Positions 35,377 through 45,728 of a DNA stretch of 64,000 nt are shown here, piece after piece. The stretch is from the NCBI RefSeq assembly GCF_017255185.1, contig NZ_JAFKCZ010000020.1, positions 1 through 64,000 on the forward strand, given 5' to 3'. The translations under genes and the position numbers were made by a program. Every line of letters begins with the position of its first letter. Position 1 is the first letter of the stretch. Under the pieces are notes generated by a model. The model had not been told where the DNA came from and did not search any database. It saw only the letters and a program-made list of their open reading frames with translations. This DNA is from Parahaliea mediterranea (GTDB taxonomy: Bacteria; Pseudomonadota; Gammaproteobacteria; Pseudomonadales; Halieaceae).

Positions 35377-36063
35377 ATGATTCGTCCGACTGAACCCGTT
35401 CTCCCGCGCGCGGGTGCGTGGCTCTTAGCCGCAGCGATCCTGACTATCGTCCCGCCCGCCCTGGCCGATAGCGTGGCCGCCCGCTGTGATATTTATTCCG
35501 CGGGCGAGGACCACAGCGACAACAGCGGCCCCTGCCGGTTTTCCCAACGGCAGGGTTATATCACCATTTCGCGAGCGGATGGCGTGGTCCATCGCCTGGA
35601 GCCGGTCGGCGATGCGCCCGGTAACTTTCGCGATGCGCAGGGCGGGGCGGTGTACCGGCAGTCCGGCCTCGGTAGCGCGGGACTGATCTTCCGGTTTCCC
35701 CATGAATCGGTCTACGTCTACTGGGATGCCGGTGAGGCCGATCAGGTCGCGGACGCCAATAATCCCACGGAGCCCTACACTACCGCGGACTACGACGCCA
35801 CGACTTTGCTGCCCTGCAGAACCCTGGACAGCGACGATATGGCCAGTTGCCCCGCGGGTATTCTGCGCATGGAGGGCGGCCAGGCTTCGATCGTGGTGAC
35901 CAGTCCCGGGGGCGAGGAATTTACGTTTAACTTTATGGCCGACTACGTGAATGCCACCAAGGGCAGGCAGGTCGACGCGCAGCTGTACGGTGACACCTGG
36001 CATGTGATCGTGGATGGCGCGGAGGAGTACCGGGTGCCGCTGGCCGCGATCGAGGGCGGCTAG
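35377..36063 (+). CDS. Secreted hypothetical protein
   Basis: 228 residues with a signal peptide (about 1-31, cleavage after ALA). The mature part has five cysteines or so (CDIYSAG, GPCRF, LLPCRTL, SCPAG) suited to disulfides, many aromatic residues and a beta-rich profile, with a repeated pattern of Gly/Asp turns. I recognise no named domain. A rather isolated gene between rluB and the MscS gene. Periplasmic or surface location is the only firm prediction. Confidence 0.7.
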   Translation: MIRPTEPVLPRAGAWLLAAAILTIVPPALADSVAARCDIYSAGEDHSDNSGPCRFSQRQGYITISRADGVVHRLEPVGDAPGNFRDAQGGAVYRQSGLGSAGLIFRFPHESVYVYWDAGEADQVADANNPTEPYTTADYDATTLLPCRTLDSDDMASCPAGILRMEGGQASIVVTSPGGEEFTFNFMADYVNATKGRQVDAQLYGDTWHVIVDGAEEYRVPLAAIEGG

Positions 36064-36119
36064 TGCCTCACCTCGTATAACCGGCGGCGGCCGGGCTGGC
36101 GCATCGCGGGGGGGCTGCT

Positions 36120-37463
36120 ATGATGGCCTCATTAAAACTACAAGCCAACAACGCCATGCCAGACCCTGCCGTGGGCGAACAGCCCGTTGAGGCCTTGATC
36201 GATACCCTGCCGGAGGCGGAGGCGCTACTGGCTTTTTTTTCCCACCTGGACGACACCGACCCCCTGCTGCGGCTGGTGATTGCCGCGTCGCTGGCCGGCA
36301 TTTCGATCTTGTTGTTGTTGCTTGCCCGCCTGCTGATCAGCCGGCGCCTGCACTTTCTGGAAGAGCTTCCAAGTGGCCGATTCAAGGCCCTGCGCTGGCA
36401 GGCGCAGGACCTGGTGTCCGCCGAGGAGATGAAGCACTTCTGGCTGAATGTCTGGCGCGGGGTCAGCTGGCTGCTGTCGCTGGTACTGGGCGTCGCCGCC
36501 CTGATTGGGGTTCTGCTGACCTCGGACTGGACCATGTCCCTGGCGGTGCAGTTGATATTGCTGGTCTATCACGCCCTGGAGTACGTGTGGACGGGCTTTG
36601 TGTCCTACCTGCCCAATCTGGTGACGATCGCGGTCATCCTGGTGGTGGCGCGCTACACCATCCGCATCATCGGCCTGGTGTTCGACGGCATCGCCGGGCG
36701 CCGGATTCACATCCGCAATTTCTACCCCGAATGGGCCCACACCAGCTTCGGCCTGATCCGCCTGCTGATCTACGCCCTTACCGCGGTGATTATTTTTCCC
36801 TACCTGCCGGGGTCCAGCTCCCCGGCCTTTCAGGGCATCTCGATCTTCGTCGGGGTGCTGGTGTCGCTCGGTTCCACCACCGCGGTGGCGAACGTGGTGG
36901 CGGGGGTGGTCCTTACCTACACCCGCGCCTTCCAGGTGGGCGACCAGGTCACGGTGTCGGATGTCCGCGGCCGGGTGGTGGAGCGCAGCACGTTCGTCAC
37001 CCGCATCCAGACCCTGAAAAACGTGATCGTGTCCATTCCGAATTCCATGGTGCTGAACAACAACGTCATCAACTACAGCAAGAACATGGGGCAGACCGGC
37101 CTGCTGGTCCACAGCTGTATCAGCATCGGCTACGACGTGCCCTGGCAGACCGTCAACGAGCTATTGATTAGCGCCGCCCGGCGCACCAGGGACATTTCGA
37201 GCCATCCGGAACCCTTCGTGCTACAGGTGTCCCTGGAAGACAATTACGTGGTGTACGAAGTGAATGGCTGGACCCGCAAGTCCGGGGAGCTTCCGCGCAT
37301 CTACTCCGAGCTGCACGCCAATATCCTGGACGAGTTCCACGGCCATAAGATCGAGATCACCTCGCCGGCCTATCGCGCGGTGCGCGACGGCAATGCCCCG
37401 GCAATCGCTTCGGTGATTGTGCCGGACGAGCCGGAGCAGGACGGTGGGCAGCAGCCCGCCTAG
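36120..37463 (+). CDS. Mechanosensitive ion channel of the MscS family
   Basis: Up to 447 residues. Membrane segments lie at about 48-72, 112-135, 140-190 and 215-285, the last being the pore helix with FVGVLVSLGSTTAVANVVAGVVLTYTRAFQVGD. The cytoplasmic beta domain includes VVERSTFVTRIQTLKNVIVSIPNSMVLNNNVINYS. It opens on membrane tension to release osmolytes. Start at 36120 or, more conservatively, at the ATG at 36156; neither has a strong ribosome-binding site, and TATGAT at 36119-36124 may instead be a -10 element. Confidence 0.9.
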   Translation: MMASLKLQANNAMPDPAVGEQPVEALIDTLPEAEALLAFFSHLDDTDPLLRLVIAASLAGISILLLLLARLLISRRLHFLEELPSGRFKALRWQAQDLVSAEEMKHFWLNVWRGVSWLLSLVLGVAALIGVLLTSDWTMSLAVQLILLVYHALEYVWTGFVSYLPNLVTIAVILVVARYTIRIIGLVFDGIAGRRIHIRNFYPEWAHTSFGLIRLLIYALTAVIIFPYLPGSSSPAFQGISIFVGVLVSLGSTTAVANVVAGVVLTYTRAFQVGDQVTVSDVRGRVVERSTFVTRIQTLKNVIVSIPNSMVLNNNVINYSKNMGQTGLLVHSCISIGYDVPWQTVNELLISAARRTRDISSHPEPFVLQVSLEDNYVVYEVNGWTRKSGELPRIYSELHANILDEFHGHKIEITSPAYRAVRDGNAPAIASVIVPDEPEQDGGQQPA

Positions 37464-37533
37464 TGCTGCTGCGGGGAAGACTTTCGATTGGAAAGACGGC
37501 TACCTATGTGGTCAGAATAGACCCATTGGGAAA

Positions 37534-37609
37534 TGGTGCCGGCAATAGGAGTTGAACCTACGACCTTCGCATTACGAATGCGCTGCTCTACCAACTGAGC
37601 TATGCCGGC
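37534..37609 (-). tRNA. tRNA-Thr (anticodon CGT)
   Basis: A 76-base cloverleaf on the minus strand including an encoded CCA end (37534-37536). The acceptor arm begins GCCGGCA and closes with TGCCGGC. The D arm has AGCTCAGTTGGTAGAGC, the anticodon loop TTCGTAA carries CGT at 37574-37576, and the T arm has GGTTCAACTCC. It reads the ACG codon. The 27-43 pair of the anticodon stem appears to be a G-A mismatch. Confidence 0.95.
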
Positions 37610-37619
37610 ATGGGCGCGA

Positions 37620-37647
37620 AGTTTACCGCACTGTACACCGGCGTCAA
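37620..37647 (-). promoter_or_regulatory. Promoter of tRNA-Thr
   Basis: On the minus strand, TTGACG (37647-37642) and TAAACT (37625-37620) are separated by 16 bases and lie ten bases before the mature tRNA end. The near-consensus -35 and correct position support it. Confidence 0.6.
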
Positions 37648-37870
37648 TCACCTGCCCCGTTTTCCGCCGCGAACCGCCACCGCTTCCCAATCCACCACAC
37701 TCCGCAAATTGGGGGCGGCGCTGGGTCGGGGCGCAGGCATGACGGAAAATGCTCATGGCCTGTTACCGCAAGGGGAGTATCCTTCGACCAAGGTAGGGTG
37801 GCTAGTGCCCCCGAGGCCTGTTTTACTGCCCCGGTCGGTCCCGACGGGGCCTTAGGAGATGCTAACCACC

Positions 37871-39484
37871 ATGACTGCGCAGTACGAATCGGCCCGGCGC
37901 GAGTTCGCCTGGGACCGCCCGGATCACTATAATTTTGCCCGCGATACCGTCGACCGGCTGGCGCGGGAACGGCCCGGCCAGCGGGCCATGCTCTGGGTTG
38001 ACGACAGCGGCACCGAGCGTGAGCTGGACTTCAACCACTTCAGCGAACGCTCGTCGCGAGTCGCCAATATGCTGGCCGCGGCGGGCGTCCGCCGGGGTGA
38101 TCGCGTCGTTGTGCTGCTTACCAGGCAGGTGGCCTGGTGGGAGGTGGTTACGGCCTGCCTGAAGATGGGCGCGGTGGCGGCGCCGGGCACCACGCAATTG
38201 TCGGCCAAGGATATCGCCTACCGTGTCGGTGCCGCCGAGGCGGTCTGCGTGGTTACCGATGCCTCCTGCGCCGACAAGGTCGATGCCGTGGCCGCAGACT
38301 GCGACACCCTGCACAGCCGTATCCTGGTGGGCGGGGCGCGCGAGGGTTGGATTGACTACGATGGCGCGAGCGTCTCGGCATCCGCGGCGTTCACCCCGGT
38401 CGACACCGCCGCCGAAGAGGATGCCCTGTGTTACTTCACCTCGGGAACCACCGGTTACCCGAAGATGTGCATTCACAATCACCTCTACGCCCTGGGGCAT
38501 GAAACCACCGGGCGCTACTGGCTGGACCTCTCGGACGATGACCTGCACTGGAACATCAGTGACACCGGCTGGGCCAAGGCGGCCTGGAGCAGCTATTTCG
38601 CACCCTGGTTGCGCGGGGCGGCGCTGTTCGTGCACCACACCTCCGGCTTCGACCCGGCTGCCAGCCTGGCGATGTTCGGGCGCTATCCCATTACCTCCTT
38701 CTGCGGCGCGCCGACGGTCTACCGGATGTTTGTACAGCAGCCGTTGGCGGACTATGCCTTTGACAAGTTGCGCAGCTGCGTGGGCGCCGGCGAGCCCCTC
38801 AACCCGGAAGTGATCGAGCGCTGGCGGCGGGCCACGGGCCTGACCATTCGCGACGGCTATGGCCAGACCGAAACCACCCTGCTGTGCGGCAACATGCTGG
38901 ACGTCGCGGCCCGGCCCGGGTCGATGGGCAAGCCGTCGCCGGGTATCGAGCTGGCGGTGATCGACGATGCCGGTAATCCCCTGCCCCCGGGTGCCGAGGG
39001 CGACGTCGCGGTGCGGGTGAAGCCGGCGCCGCCGCTGGGCCTGTTCAAGGAGTACCGGGGGCAACCGGAAAAAACCGCGGCCTGCTTCCGCGGCGACTGG
39101 TACATCACCGGTGATCGCGCGCGTTGTGACGAGGACGGTTACTTCTGGTTTGTCAGTCGCGCCGACGATGTGATTCTCTCCGCCGGTTACCGTATCGGCC
39201 CCTTCGAGGTAGAGAGCGCGCTGCTGGAACATCCGGCGGTGATCGAGTCGGCCGTGGTGGCCAGCCCCGATCCGGACCGGGGCGAAGTGGTGAAGGCCTT
39301 TATCGTGCTGGCTGGCGGCTATGAAGCGGGGCCCGAGCTGGAACGGGAGATCAAGGATCACGTCAAGCGGGTGACCGCGCCCTACAAGTATCCGCGTAAA
39401 ATTGCTTTTGTGGAGGAACTGCCCAAGACTGTCAGCGGCAAGATCCGTCGCGTGGAGTTGCGCGACGCCGAATGGAGGGAATAA
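37871..39484 (+). CDS. Medium-chain acyl-CoA synthetase-like AMP-binding protein
   Basis: 537 residues of the ANL superfamily. The P-loop is YFTSGTTGYPKM, followed by GYGQTETT, the hinge region ITGDRA and the C-terminal catalytic lysine in TVSGKIRRVELR. The sequence TGWAKAAWSSYFAPWL is typical of the AcsM/medium-chain group. It activates a carboxylic acid to the acyl-CoA with ATP. An AGGAG lies 12 bases before the chosen ATG; another ATG at 37859 is too close to it. It is followed two bases later by a second ligase gene. Confidence 0.9.
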   Translation: MTAQYESARREFAWDRPDHYNFARDTVDRLARERPGQRAMLWVDDSGTERELDFNHFSERSSRVANMLAAAGVRRGDRVVVLLTRQVAWWEVVTACLKMGAVAAPGTTQLSAKDIAYRVGAAEAVCVVTDASCADKVDAVAADCDTLHSRILVGGAREGWIDYDGASVSASAAFTPVDTAAEEDALCYFTSGTTGYPKMCIHNHLYALGHETTGRYWLDLSDDDLHWNISDTGWAKAAWSSYFAPWLRGAALFVHHTSGFDPAASLAMFGRYPITSFCGAPTVYRMFVQQPLADYAFDKLRSCVGAGEPLNPEVIERWRRATGLTIRDGYGQTETTLLCGNMLDVAARPGSMGKPSPGIELAVIDDAGNPLPPGAEGDVAVRVKPAPPLGLFKEYRGQPEKTAACFRGDWYITGDRARCDEDGYFWFVSRADDVILSAGYRIGPFEVESALLEHPAVIESAVVASPDPDRGEVVKAFIVLAGGYEAGPELEREIKDHVKRVTAPYKYPRKIAFVEELPKTVSGKIRRVELRDAEWRE

Positions 39485-39486
39485 CC

Positions 39487-41190
39487 GTGAGCAAGGCCGA
39501 ACCGTCACGTCCCAGCGCGGCCGAGGGGCCCCGCGACCAGCCGCTTCTTGAGGAAACCATTGGCGTCTGCCTCGAGCGCATCGCGCGACGGTACCCCGAC
39601 CAGCTGGCCCTGGTGGTGCGCCACCAGGGGGTGCGCTGGAGCTATCGGGAATACCTGCGGGAGGTGGACCGCCTGGCCACCGGGCTGTTGGCCCTGGGCG
39701 TCGAGCCCGGGGACCGGGTGGGCATCTGGGCGCCAAACTGTGTGGAGTGGTGCCTGACCCAGTTCGCCACTGCGCGTATCGGCGCGATCATGGTGTGCAT
39801 CAATCCCGCCTACCGGGTGCACGAGCTGGAGTACGCGTTGAACAAGGTGCAGTGCCGGGCGCTGGTCACCGCCGAGCGCTTCAAGTCCAGCGAGTACCTG
39901 GAGATGCTCTACAAGCTGGCGCCGGAGATGCGCGACGCCGATGCGGGCTCGCGAGTGGATTGCGCGCGCCTGCCGCACCTGGAGGTCGTGGTGCGCATGG
40001 GCGCCGAACCCTCGCCCGGTATGTTTAATTTCGATGGGGTCTGCGCCATGGGCGGCGAGGATCACTACCGCGAGCTGGAAGCCATCGCCGGCCGCCTGTC
40101 GCCGGACGACCCCATTAACATCCAGTTCACCAGCGGCACTACCGGCAACCCCAAGGGCGCCACCCTGAGCCACCGCAATATCCTCAATAATGGCAAGGTG
40201 GTCGGCGACGGCATGTTGCTCACTTCCGCAGACCGGCTGTGTATCCCGGTGCCGCTGTATCACTGCTTTGGCATGGTAATGAGCAACCTGGCCTGCGTGA
40301 CCCACGGCAGCGCCGCGGTGTTCCCTGCCGAGGCCTTCGAGCCGGAGGCGACCCTGGCGGCGGTGGAGGCGGAAGCCTGTACCGCGCTGCACGGGGTGCC
40401 CACGATGTTTATCGCCGAATTGGACTGCCCCAATTTCGGGCGGTATGACCTGTCGTCGCTGCGCACGGGCATCATGGCCGGGGCGCCCTGCCCGGTGGAA
40501 GTGATGAAGCAGGTCATCGGGCGCATGCACATGAGCGACATCCTGATCGCCTACGGCCAGACCGAAACCAGTCCGGTGAACCACATGACCGCGGTGGACG
40601 ACCCCCTCGACAAGCGGGTCAATACCGTGGGCCGCGCGGGGCCTCACCTGGAAGTGAAGCTGGTGGGGGAGGACGGCGCGGTGGTGCCGCGGGGAGAGCG
40701 CGGCGAGATATGTACCCGGGGTTATTCGGTGATGCGCTACTACTGGGACGACGACGCCCGCACCCGGGAGACCATCGACGCCGAGGGCTGGCTACATTCG
40801 GGTGATCTGGGGGTGATGGATGACGATGGCTATGTCGACATTGTCGGCCGCATCAAGGACATGATCATCCGCGGGGGTGAGAATATCTATCCCCGGGAAA
40901 TCGAGGAGTTTCTCTATACCCTGCCACAGGTCCAGGATGCCCAGGTGTTCGGTATCCCCGATGAAAAATACGGCGAACAGGTTTGCGCCTGGATTCACCT
41001 GAAGGAGGGCGAGAGTCTCACCGAGGAGGAGGTGCTGGCGCATTGCCGCGACCGCATCGCCCATTTCAAGGTGCCGGCGGTGCTGCGTTTCGTGGATGAG
41101 TTCCCGATGACGGTGACCGGCAAGATACAGAAATTCCGCATGCGCGAGCAGATGCTGGACGAGTTGTCCCGCCACGATAACAGCGCATGA
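39487..41190 (+). CDS. Fatty-acid/acyl-CoA synthetase (AMP-binding)
   Basis: 567 residues, ANL superfamily, of the FadD-like acyl-CoA synthetase type. Motifs: P-loop QFTSGTTGNPKGATLSHRNI, YHCFGMVMSNL, YGQTETSP, RGGENIYPREIEEF and catalytic lysine in VTGKIQKFRMRE. The GTG start at 39487 has GGAGGGA seven bases upstream and follows the first ligase gene by two bases, so both are co-expressed. Two adjacent ligases may serve acids of different size. Confidence 0.92.
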   Translation: MSKAEPSRPSAAEGPRDQPLLEETIGVCLERIARRYPDQLALVVRHQGVRWSYREYLREVDRLATGLLALGVEPGDRVGIWAPNCVEWCLTQFATARIGAIMVCINPAYRVHELEYALNKVQCRALVTAERFKSSEYLEMLYKLAPEMRDADAGSRVDCARLPHLEVVVRMGAEPSPGMFNFDGVCAMGGEDHYRELEAIAGRLSPDDPINIQFTSGTTGNPKGATLSHRNILNNGKVVGDGMLLTSADRLCIPVPLYHCFGMVMSNLACVTHGSAAVFPAEAFEPEATLAAVEAEACTALHGVPTMFIAELDCPNFGRYDLSSLRTGIMAGAPCPVEVMKQVIGRMHMSDILIAYGQTETSPVNHMTAVDDPLDKRVNTVGRAGPHLEVKLVGEDGAVVPRGERGEICTRGYSVMRYYWDDDARTRETIDAEGWLHSGDLGVMDDDGYVDIVGRIKDMIIRGGENIYPREIEEFLYTLPQVQDAQVFGIPDEKYGEQVCAWIHLKEGESLTEEEVLAHCRDRIAHFKVPAVLRFVDEFPMTVTGKIQKFRMREQMLDELSRHDNSA

Positions 41191-41275
41191 CAGAACCGCT
41201 CCCGGTATGGATGGCGCCGGGAGCCTCCGTTGGAGCTTTCGCGAATGCTGTCTGCGAGCCGCTGGTGGCAGCCTC

Positions 41276-42049
41276 TCAGGCTGTATTGAACTCGCTGCTC
41301 ATCAGTTTGCGCACCACTTCGGCCCGCTCGCGGGGCGGCATGGCCACGACCTGGGATACCAACTGGCCCATCTCCGCCGGGAAGGTGACTTCGTCCTGTC
41401 CCCGCGCCAGGCCCTCGACGATGAGTCGTCCGGCCTCATCCACCGCGATCGCCGAGGAGGAATCGAAGGCGTTGCCGGCGATCATCTCGGTGGCGACGAA
41501 GCCCGGGTAGATTCCGGTGACGCCGATCGGCGTATGCAGCAACTCCGCCCGCAGGCCGTCGATTAGCATTCGCGCTCCCGCCTTGCTGGCGTTGTAGGCG
41601 TGCTCATAGGGGCAGCCGGCGTAGGAGCCCAGGCTGGAGACTACCGCAAAACGCCCCGCGCCCCGCTCGAGCAGGCGGGGCAGCAGGCGCGCGGCGAACA
41701 CGTAGTTGGCGGTGAGGTTGGTGTCGATCTGCTGCCGGGCGATGCGCCAGTCAAAGGACTCGATGCGCTGCGGCCGGTCCAGTCCGGCGTTGAGAATAAC
41801 CAGGTCGATATCGGGATGGGCGTCGCAGATGTCCCCGAGCAGGGAGTCCAGCGCCTCAAAGTCAGTGACATCGATGTAGTAGGGGCTGATCGGCGCGGAG
41901 TCACCCAGGCTCTCGATCACCCCCTCCAGCGGTTCCCGGGAGCGGTTGAGGGCGACCAGCTCGATTGATCGTGCCGACAATTCACGGGCGACGGCCGCGC
42001 CGATGCCGCGGCCGCACCCGGTAACCAGTGCTTTGTTGAAGTTTTCCAT
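41276..42049 (-). CDS. SDR-family oxidoreductase
   Basis: 257 residues, short-chain dehydrogenase. Cofactor motif TGCGRGIG (about 10-17; the usual alanine is cysteine), NAG in LVILNAGLDRP, catalytic serine in VVSSLGSYAG and YNASK as the Y-x-x-x-K pair. Glycine-rich site plus arginine suggests NADP. It converges on the acyl-CoA ligase pair. The substrate is unknown. Confidence 0.86.
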   Translation of the reverse strand: MENFNKALVTGCGRGIGAAVARELSARSIELVALNRSREPLEGVIESLGDSAPISPYYIDVTDFEALDSLLGDICDAHPDIDLVILNAGLDRPQRIESFDWRIARQQIDTNLTANYVFAARLLPRLLERGAGRFAVVSSLGSYAGCPYEHAYNASKAGARMLIDGLRAELLHTPIGVTGIYPGFVATEMIAGNAFDSSSAIAVDEAGRLIVEGLARGQDEVTFPAEMGQLVSQVVAMPPRERAEVVRKLMSSEFNTA

Positions 42050-42174
42050 CGTGCCTGCCTGCTATCGCTCGGTGATTCACCCGGCCAGACAGTATAGGCA
42101 CTTGCTTGCATTGAAAATGTCGGCTCCCGGACAGAGCCCGGGTTTTCGGCCGGGGGCGCGGTGGCGGCGGTACT

Positions 42175-42933
42175 TTACTGCGCGTCCAGCGCCTGGCCGT
42201 GCACGCCGGCGCTGTCCGCTCCCATCAGGTAGAGATAGACGGGCATGATGTCCTCCGCCGAGGGGTTGTCGGTGGGGTTTTCCGCCGGGTAGGCCGAGCG
42301 GCGCATGGCGGTGTTGGTGGCGCCGGGATTGAGGCTGTTCACGCGTACCCGGGAGGTGTTTTCCAGCTCCGCCGCCAGTACCTGCATCAGGCCTTCGGTG
42401 GCGAACTTGGATACCGCGTAGGCGCCCCAGTAGGCCTTGCCGCGCCGGCCGACACCGGAAGAGGTGAAGACGATCGAGGCGGTCGGCGCCGCCTGCAGCA
42501 GCGGCAGCAGGTGGCGGGTGAGCAGGAACTGGGCGTTCACGTTGACCTGCATCACTTCCTGCCAGGCCTTGTAGGTGGCGCTCTCGATGGGGCGTCGCTC
42601 GCCCAGCACGCTGGCGTTGTGCAGCAGGCCGTCCAGGTGGCCGAAGTTCTCCTCCAGGGCCGCGGCCAGCTCGCGGCATTGCTCCTCGCCGGCGGTGGCG
42701 AGATCCATTGGAAAAATGGCGGGCTGGGGATGGCCGGCGGCTTCGATGGCGTCGTAGACCGCTTCCAGCTTCTCGACGGTGCGCCCCAGCAGGATGACCG
42801 TAGCGCCGTGGGCGGCGTAAGCCTGGGCCGCGACGCGGCCAATGCCGTCGCCGGCGCCGGTGACCAGGATGTGCTTGCCCGCCAGCAGGTCGGGCCGCGC
42901 CCGGTATTCCCGGGGATTGATGGTGCTGCTCAT
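42175..42933 (-). CDS. yciK: YciK-family SDR oxidoreductase
   Basis: 252 residues, short-chain dehydrogenase with TGAGDGIG, HNAS in place of NNAG, TSSGVGRRG and YAVSKFA. This variant set and its position after ubiG and mupP mark the YciK family. The activity of YciK is not established. It lies 28 bases after mupP on the same strand and is the last gene of the mtaD-ubiG-mupP-yciK operon. Confidence 0.9.
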   Translation of the reverse strand: MSSTINPREYRARPDLLAGKHILVTGAGDGIGRVAAQAYAAHGATVILLGRTVEKLEAVYDAIEAAGHPQPAIFPMDLATAGEEQCRELAAALEENFGHLDGLLHNASVLGERRPIESATYKAWQEVMQVNVNAQFLLTRHLLPLLQAAPTASIVFTSSGVGRRGKAYWGAYAVSKFATEGLMQVLAAELENTSRVRVNSLNPGATNTAMRRSAYPAENPTDNPSAEDIMPVYLYLMGADSAGVHGQALDAQ

Positions 42934-42961
42934 GTCTGTGGTCCTTGCGGATAGGGCGGGT

Positions 42962-43630
42962 TCAGAGAATCAGCGCTTGCAGGTCGCCGCTGCGTGCGAC
43001 GCTCTGGTGCGCGCCCCAGCTGGCCGGGTCGTCGCCCGGCTCAATATAGCCGTAGAGGGCGGCGATGGTGTGCATGCCGGCCCGGCGCCCGGCCTCGATG
43101 TCCCGGCGGTGGTCGCCAACGTAGATGGCCCCCGCGGGGCTACAGTCCAGCTGCCGGCAGTTCAGGTACAGCGATTCCGGGTGGGGCTTGCGCTGGGCCA
43201 CGTCGTCGGGGCACACCACGCTGCCGGCGGCGGGCCGAATGGCGAGGGCCTCCAGCAGGGGCGCGGTGTAGGCCCGGGGTTTGTTGGTGGAGATGCCCCA
43301 GCCGATGCCGCGCTCGGCCAGCGCGCCCAGCAACTCGGTAATGCCGGGATAGGGCGCGGCGGTGGTGCCCAGCACCTCGCTGTACAGTGCCAGCAAGCGC
43401 TGGCGCCGGTCCTCGAATTCCGGGGCGTCCTCGGTGATGTCCAGGGCCAGGGCCACCAGCGCGCGGGCACCGTTGGACACCGAGGCGCGGATGCGGTCCT
43501 CGGGCAGCGGTCCCAGGCCGTGCTCGGCGCGCAGGGCCTGCACCACCACCACGAATTCGCTGGCGGTGTCGATGAGGGTGCCGTCGAGGTCGAAGATAAC
43601 GGCTTGGAGAGGGTGTTTGCGGGCCATCAT
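42962..43630 (-). CDS. mupP: N-acetylmuramic acid 6-phosphate phosphatase MupP (HAD family)
   Basis: 222 residues, HAD-superfamily hydrolase. The nucleophile motif is [10 protein letters not shown], motif II is STNKP, motif III lysine is in QRKPHPE, and motif IV is [12 protein letters not shown]. In pseudomonads MupP dephosphorylates MurNAc 6-phosphate in the cell-wall recycling route that bypasses de novo synthesis. Phosphoglycolate phosphatase (Gph) is the close alternative; the ubiG-mupP-yciK context favours MupP. The ATG overlaps the ubiG stop. Confidence 0.88.
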   Translation of the reverse strand: MMARKHPLQAVIFDLDGTLIDTASEFVVVVQALRAEHGLGPLPEDRIRASVSNGARALVALALDITEDAPEFEDRRQRLLALYSEVLGTTAAPYPGITELLGALAERGIGWGISTNKPRAYTAPLLEALAIRPAAGSVVCPDDVAQRKPHPESLYLNCRQLDCSPAGAIYVGDHRRDIEAGRRAGMHTIAALYGYIEPGDDPASWGAHQSVARSGDLQALIL

Positions 43631-44394
43631 GCGGGTTTCTCCGCGCGCACCATGTAGTTCACCGTTACGTCGGTGGGGTGCAGTTTGTAGCGCTTGCTGA
43701 GGGGGTTGTAGGTGAGCCCCGTCATCTCCCGGAGCTGCAGGCCGGCGTCGCGTATCCAGCCGGCCAGCTCCGAGGGTTTGATGAACTTGTTGTATTCGTG
43801 GGTGCCGGTGGGCAGGAGCTTGAGGATGTACTCCGCGCCGACGATGGCGAAGGCGAAGGCCTTGGGGTTGCGGTTGATGGTCGAGAAATACAGGTTGCCC
43901 CCGGGGGCGGCCAGTTCGGCGCAGGCGGACACCACCGAGGCCGGGTCCGGTACGTGTTCGAGCATTTCCAGGCAGCAGACGACGTCGAAACCGCCGGGCT
44001 GCTCCGCGGCCAGGGTTTCGGCGGTGCACTGGCGGTAGTCCACCTCGACCCCGGACTCCAGCTGGTGGATGCGCGCCACCGCGAGCGGCGCCTCCCCCAT
44101 GTCGATGCCGGTCACCTTTGCTCCGCGCTGGGCCATGGCCTCGGCGAGAATGCCGCCGCCGCAGCCCACATCCACCAGGCGCTTGCCCGCCACCGGCGAC
44201 AGTTCGTCGATGAAGTTCGCCCGCAGCGGATTGATCTCGTGCAGGGGGCGGAATTCGCTGTCGCGATCCCACCAGCGCGAGGCCAGGGCCTCGAACTTGG
44301 CGATTTCCTGGGGGTCGACGTTTCTGTCGCTAGCGTTGTCGGTAGGGCTATCGACAGTGTCGGCGCCGTCGGCGGTCGTGCTCTCGCTCATCAT
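43627..44394 (-). CDS. ubiG: Ubiquinone biosynthesis O-methyltransferase UbiG
   Basis: 255 residues. Catalyses both O-methylations in ubiquinone synthesis. Conserved parts: [29 protein letters not shown] motif [16 protein letters not shown] and ISTINRNP-like [11 protein letters not shown]. An acidic, Ser/Thr-rich N-terminal extension of about 25 residues precedes the core. Start and stop overlap the neighbouring genes (ATGATGA and ATGATG), giving translational coupling with mtaD and mupP. Confidence 0.97.
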   Translation of the reverse strand: MMSESTTADGADTVDSPTDNASDRNVDPQEIAKFEALASRWWDRDSEFRPLHEINPLRANFIDELSPVAGKRLVDVGCGGGILAEAMAQRGAKVTGIDMGEAPLAVARIHQLESGVEVDYRQCTAETLAAEQPGGFDVVCCLEMLEHVPDPASVVSACAELAAPGGNLYFSTINRNPKAFAFAIVGAEYILKLLPTGTHEYNKFIKPSELAGWIRDAGLQLREMTGLTYNPLSKRYKLHPTDVTVNYMVRAEKPA

Positions 44395-45728
44395 GCGGTG
44401 GTCCTGTGTCCGGCAATGGCGCCCTGCCAGCGGGTAACCCGGGCATTGAGGGCGCGCGTGTCAATGGTGGTGAGCTGGCGCTCGGCCAGCAGGGGGCGGC
44501 CGGCCACCCAGCTGTGGGTGACCTGGCTGCCGTTGCAGGCGTAGACCAGCTGTGACAGCGGGTTGTACACCGGTTGGGTCTCGGGGCCGCCGAGGTCCAC
44601 CGCGATGAGGTCCGCCTGCTTGCCCGCTTCCAGGCTGCCGATGCGGTCGTCGAGGCCCAGCGCCCGGGCGCCGCCCAGGGTGGCCATGTGTAGGGCCGAC
44701 GCGGCGGGCAGGGCGGTGGCGTCGCCGCTGCGCAGCTTGGCGAGCAGGGCGGCGGTGTGCATCTCAAGGAACATGTTGAGCCCGTTGTTGCTGGCCGCCC
44801 CGTCGGTGCCCAGGCCCAGGTTGACCCCGGCGGCCTGCAACCTGTCCACCGGGCAGGAGCCCGAGGCTAGCTTCATGTTCGACTGCGGGCAGTGGATCAC
44901 ATGGGCGCCGCTTGCCGCCAGCAGGGCGATGTCCTGCTCCCCCAGGTCGGTCATGTGCACGCACTGGGTGCGCGGGCCCAGCAGGCCCAGGCGTTGCAGG
45001 CTGTCGATGGGGCGCTCGCCGCGCTCCTCCACCGCCTGCAGTACCTCGCCGGCGGTTTCGTGCAAGTGGATTTGCACCGGCAGGTCCAGTTCCGCCGCCA
45101 GGGTGGCGACCCGTTCGAGGTCCGGCTCCGGCACGGTATAGGTGGCGTGGGGGCCGAACACCACGGTGATGCGCTCGCGGTGCTTGAGCTCGTCCCGCAG
45201 CGCCAGCCCCTTGCTGATGCATTCCCGGGCGTCGCGGGCCCAGGCGGTCTGGAAACCGATAATGGGAATCGCCAGCTGGCAGCGCATGCCACTGGACTGC
45301 ACCACCCGGGCGGTGGCCTCGGGAAAGAAATACATGTCGCTGAAGGTGGTGGTGCCGCCGCGAATCATCTCCGCCACTGCCAGCTCCGCGCCATCGGCCA
45401 CGAACTGTTCGCTGACATGGGCCGCTTCCGCCGGCCAGATGTCCTCCTGCAGCCAGGGCATCAGGGACCGGTCGTCGGCAAAGCCGCGCAGCAGGCTCAT
45501 CGCGGCGTGGCCGTGGGCATTGACCAGGCCCGGCAGCACCGCGTGATCCGGCAGTTCCAGCTCCCGATCGGCCTGCCAGTGGCGGGTTTCCTCCCGGGGC
45601 AGCAGGGCGGCGATATGCTCGCCGCGGATGGCGAGGCTGTAGCCGGTGAGCACCTCCCCGGCGGGATTCACCGGGATGATCCATCCGGGATGGATGAGGG
45701 TGTCCACGGTTTCGGCAGGCGGCGACAT
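44391..45728 (-). CDS. mtaD: 5-methylthioadenosine/S-adenosylhomocysteine deaminase (TRZ/ATZ family)
   Basis: 445 residues, amidohydrolase superfamily. Metal ligands are in [27 protein letters not shown] region, HLHETAGEV and [14 protein letters not shown]. In pseudomonads the enzyme at this position deaminates methylthioadenosine to methylthioinosine. The ATG at 45728 follows AGGAAA; an ATG 17 codons earlier is less likely. First gene of the mtaD-ubiG-mupP-yciK operon, divergent from gyrA. Confidence 0.92.
   Translation of the reverse strand: MSPPAETVDTLIHPGWIIPVNPAGEVLTGYSLAIRGEHIAALLPREETRHWQADRELELPDHAVLPGLVNAHGHAAMSLLRGFADDRSLMPWLQEDIWPAEAAHVSEQFVADGAELAVAEMIRGGTTTFSDMYFFPEATARVVQSSGMRCQLAIPIIGFQTAWARDARECISKGLALRDELKHRERITVVFGPHATYTVPEPDLERVATLAAELDLPVQIHLHETAGEVLQAVEERGERPIDSLQRLGLLGPRTQCVHMTDLGEQDIALLAASGAHVIHCPQSNMKLASGSCPVDRLQAAGVNLGLGTDGAASNNGLNMFLEMHTAALLAKLRSGDATALPAASALHMATLGGARALGLDDRIGSLEAGKQADLIAVDLGGPETQPVYNPLSQLVYACNGSQVTHSWVAGRPLLAERQLTTIDTRALNARVTRWQGAIAGHRTTA

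Noticed and set aside
36119-36124. TATGAT as a promoter of the MscS gene
   Set aside because: No acceptable -35 hexamer at the right distance, and it overlaps the possible start codon. Left as a comment only.
37464-37870. Further tRNA genes beside tRNA-Thr
   Set aside because: No second cloverleaf is visible; the flanks contain only the tRNA promoter and unremarkable sequence.
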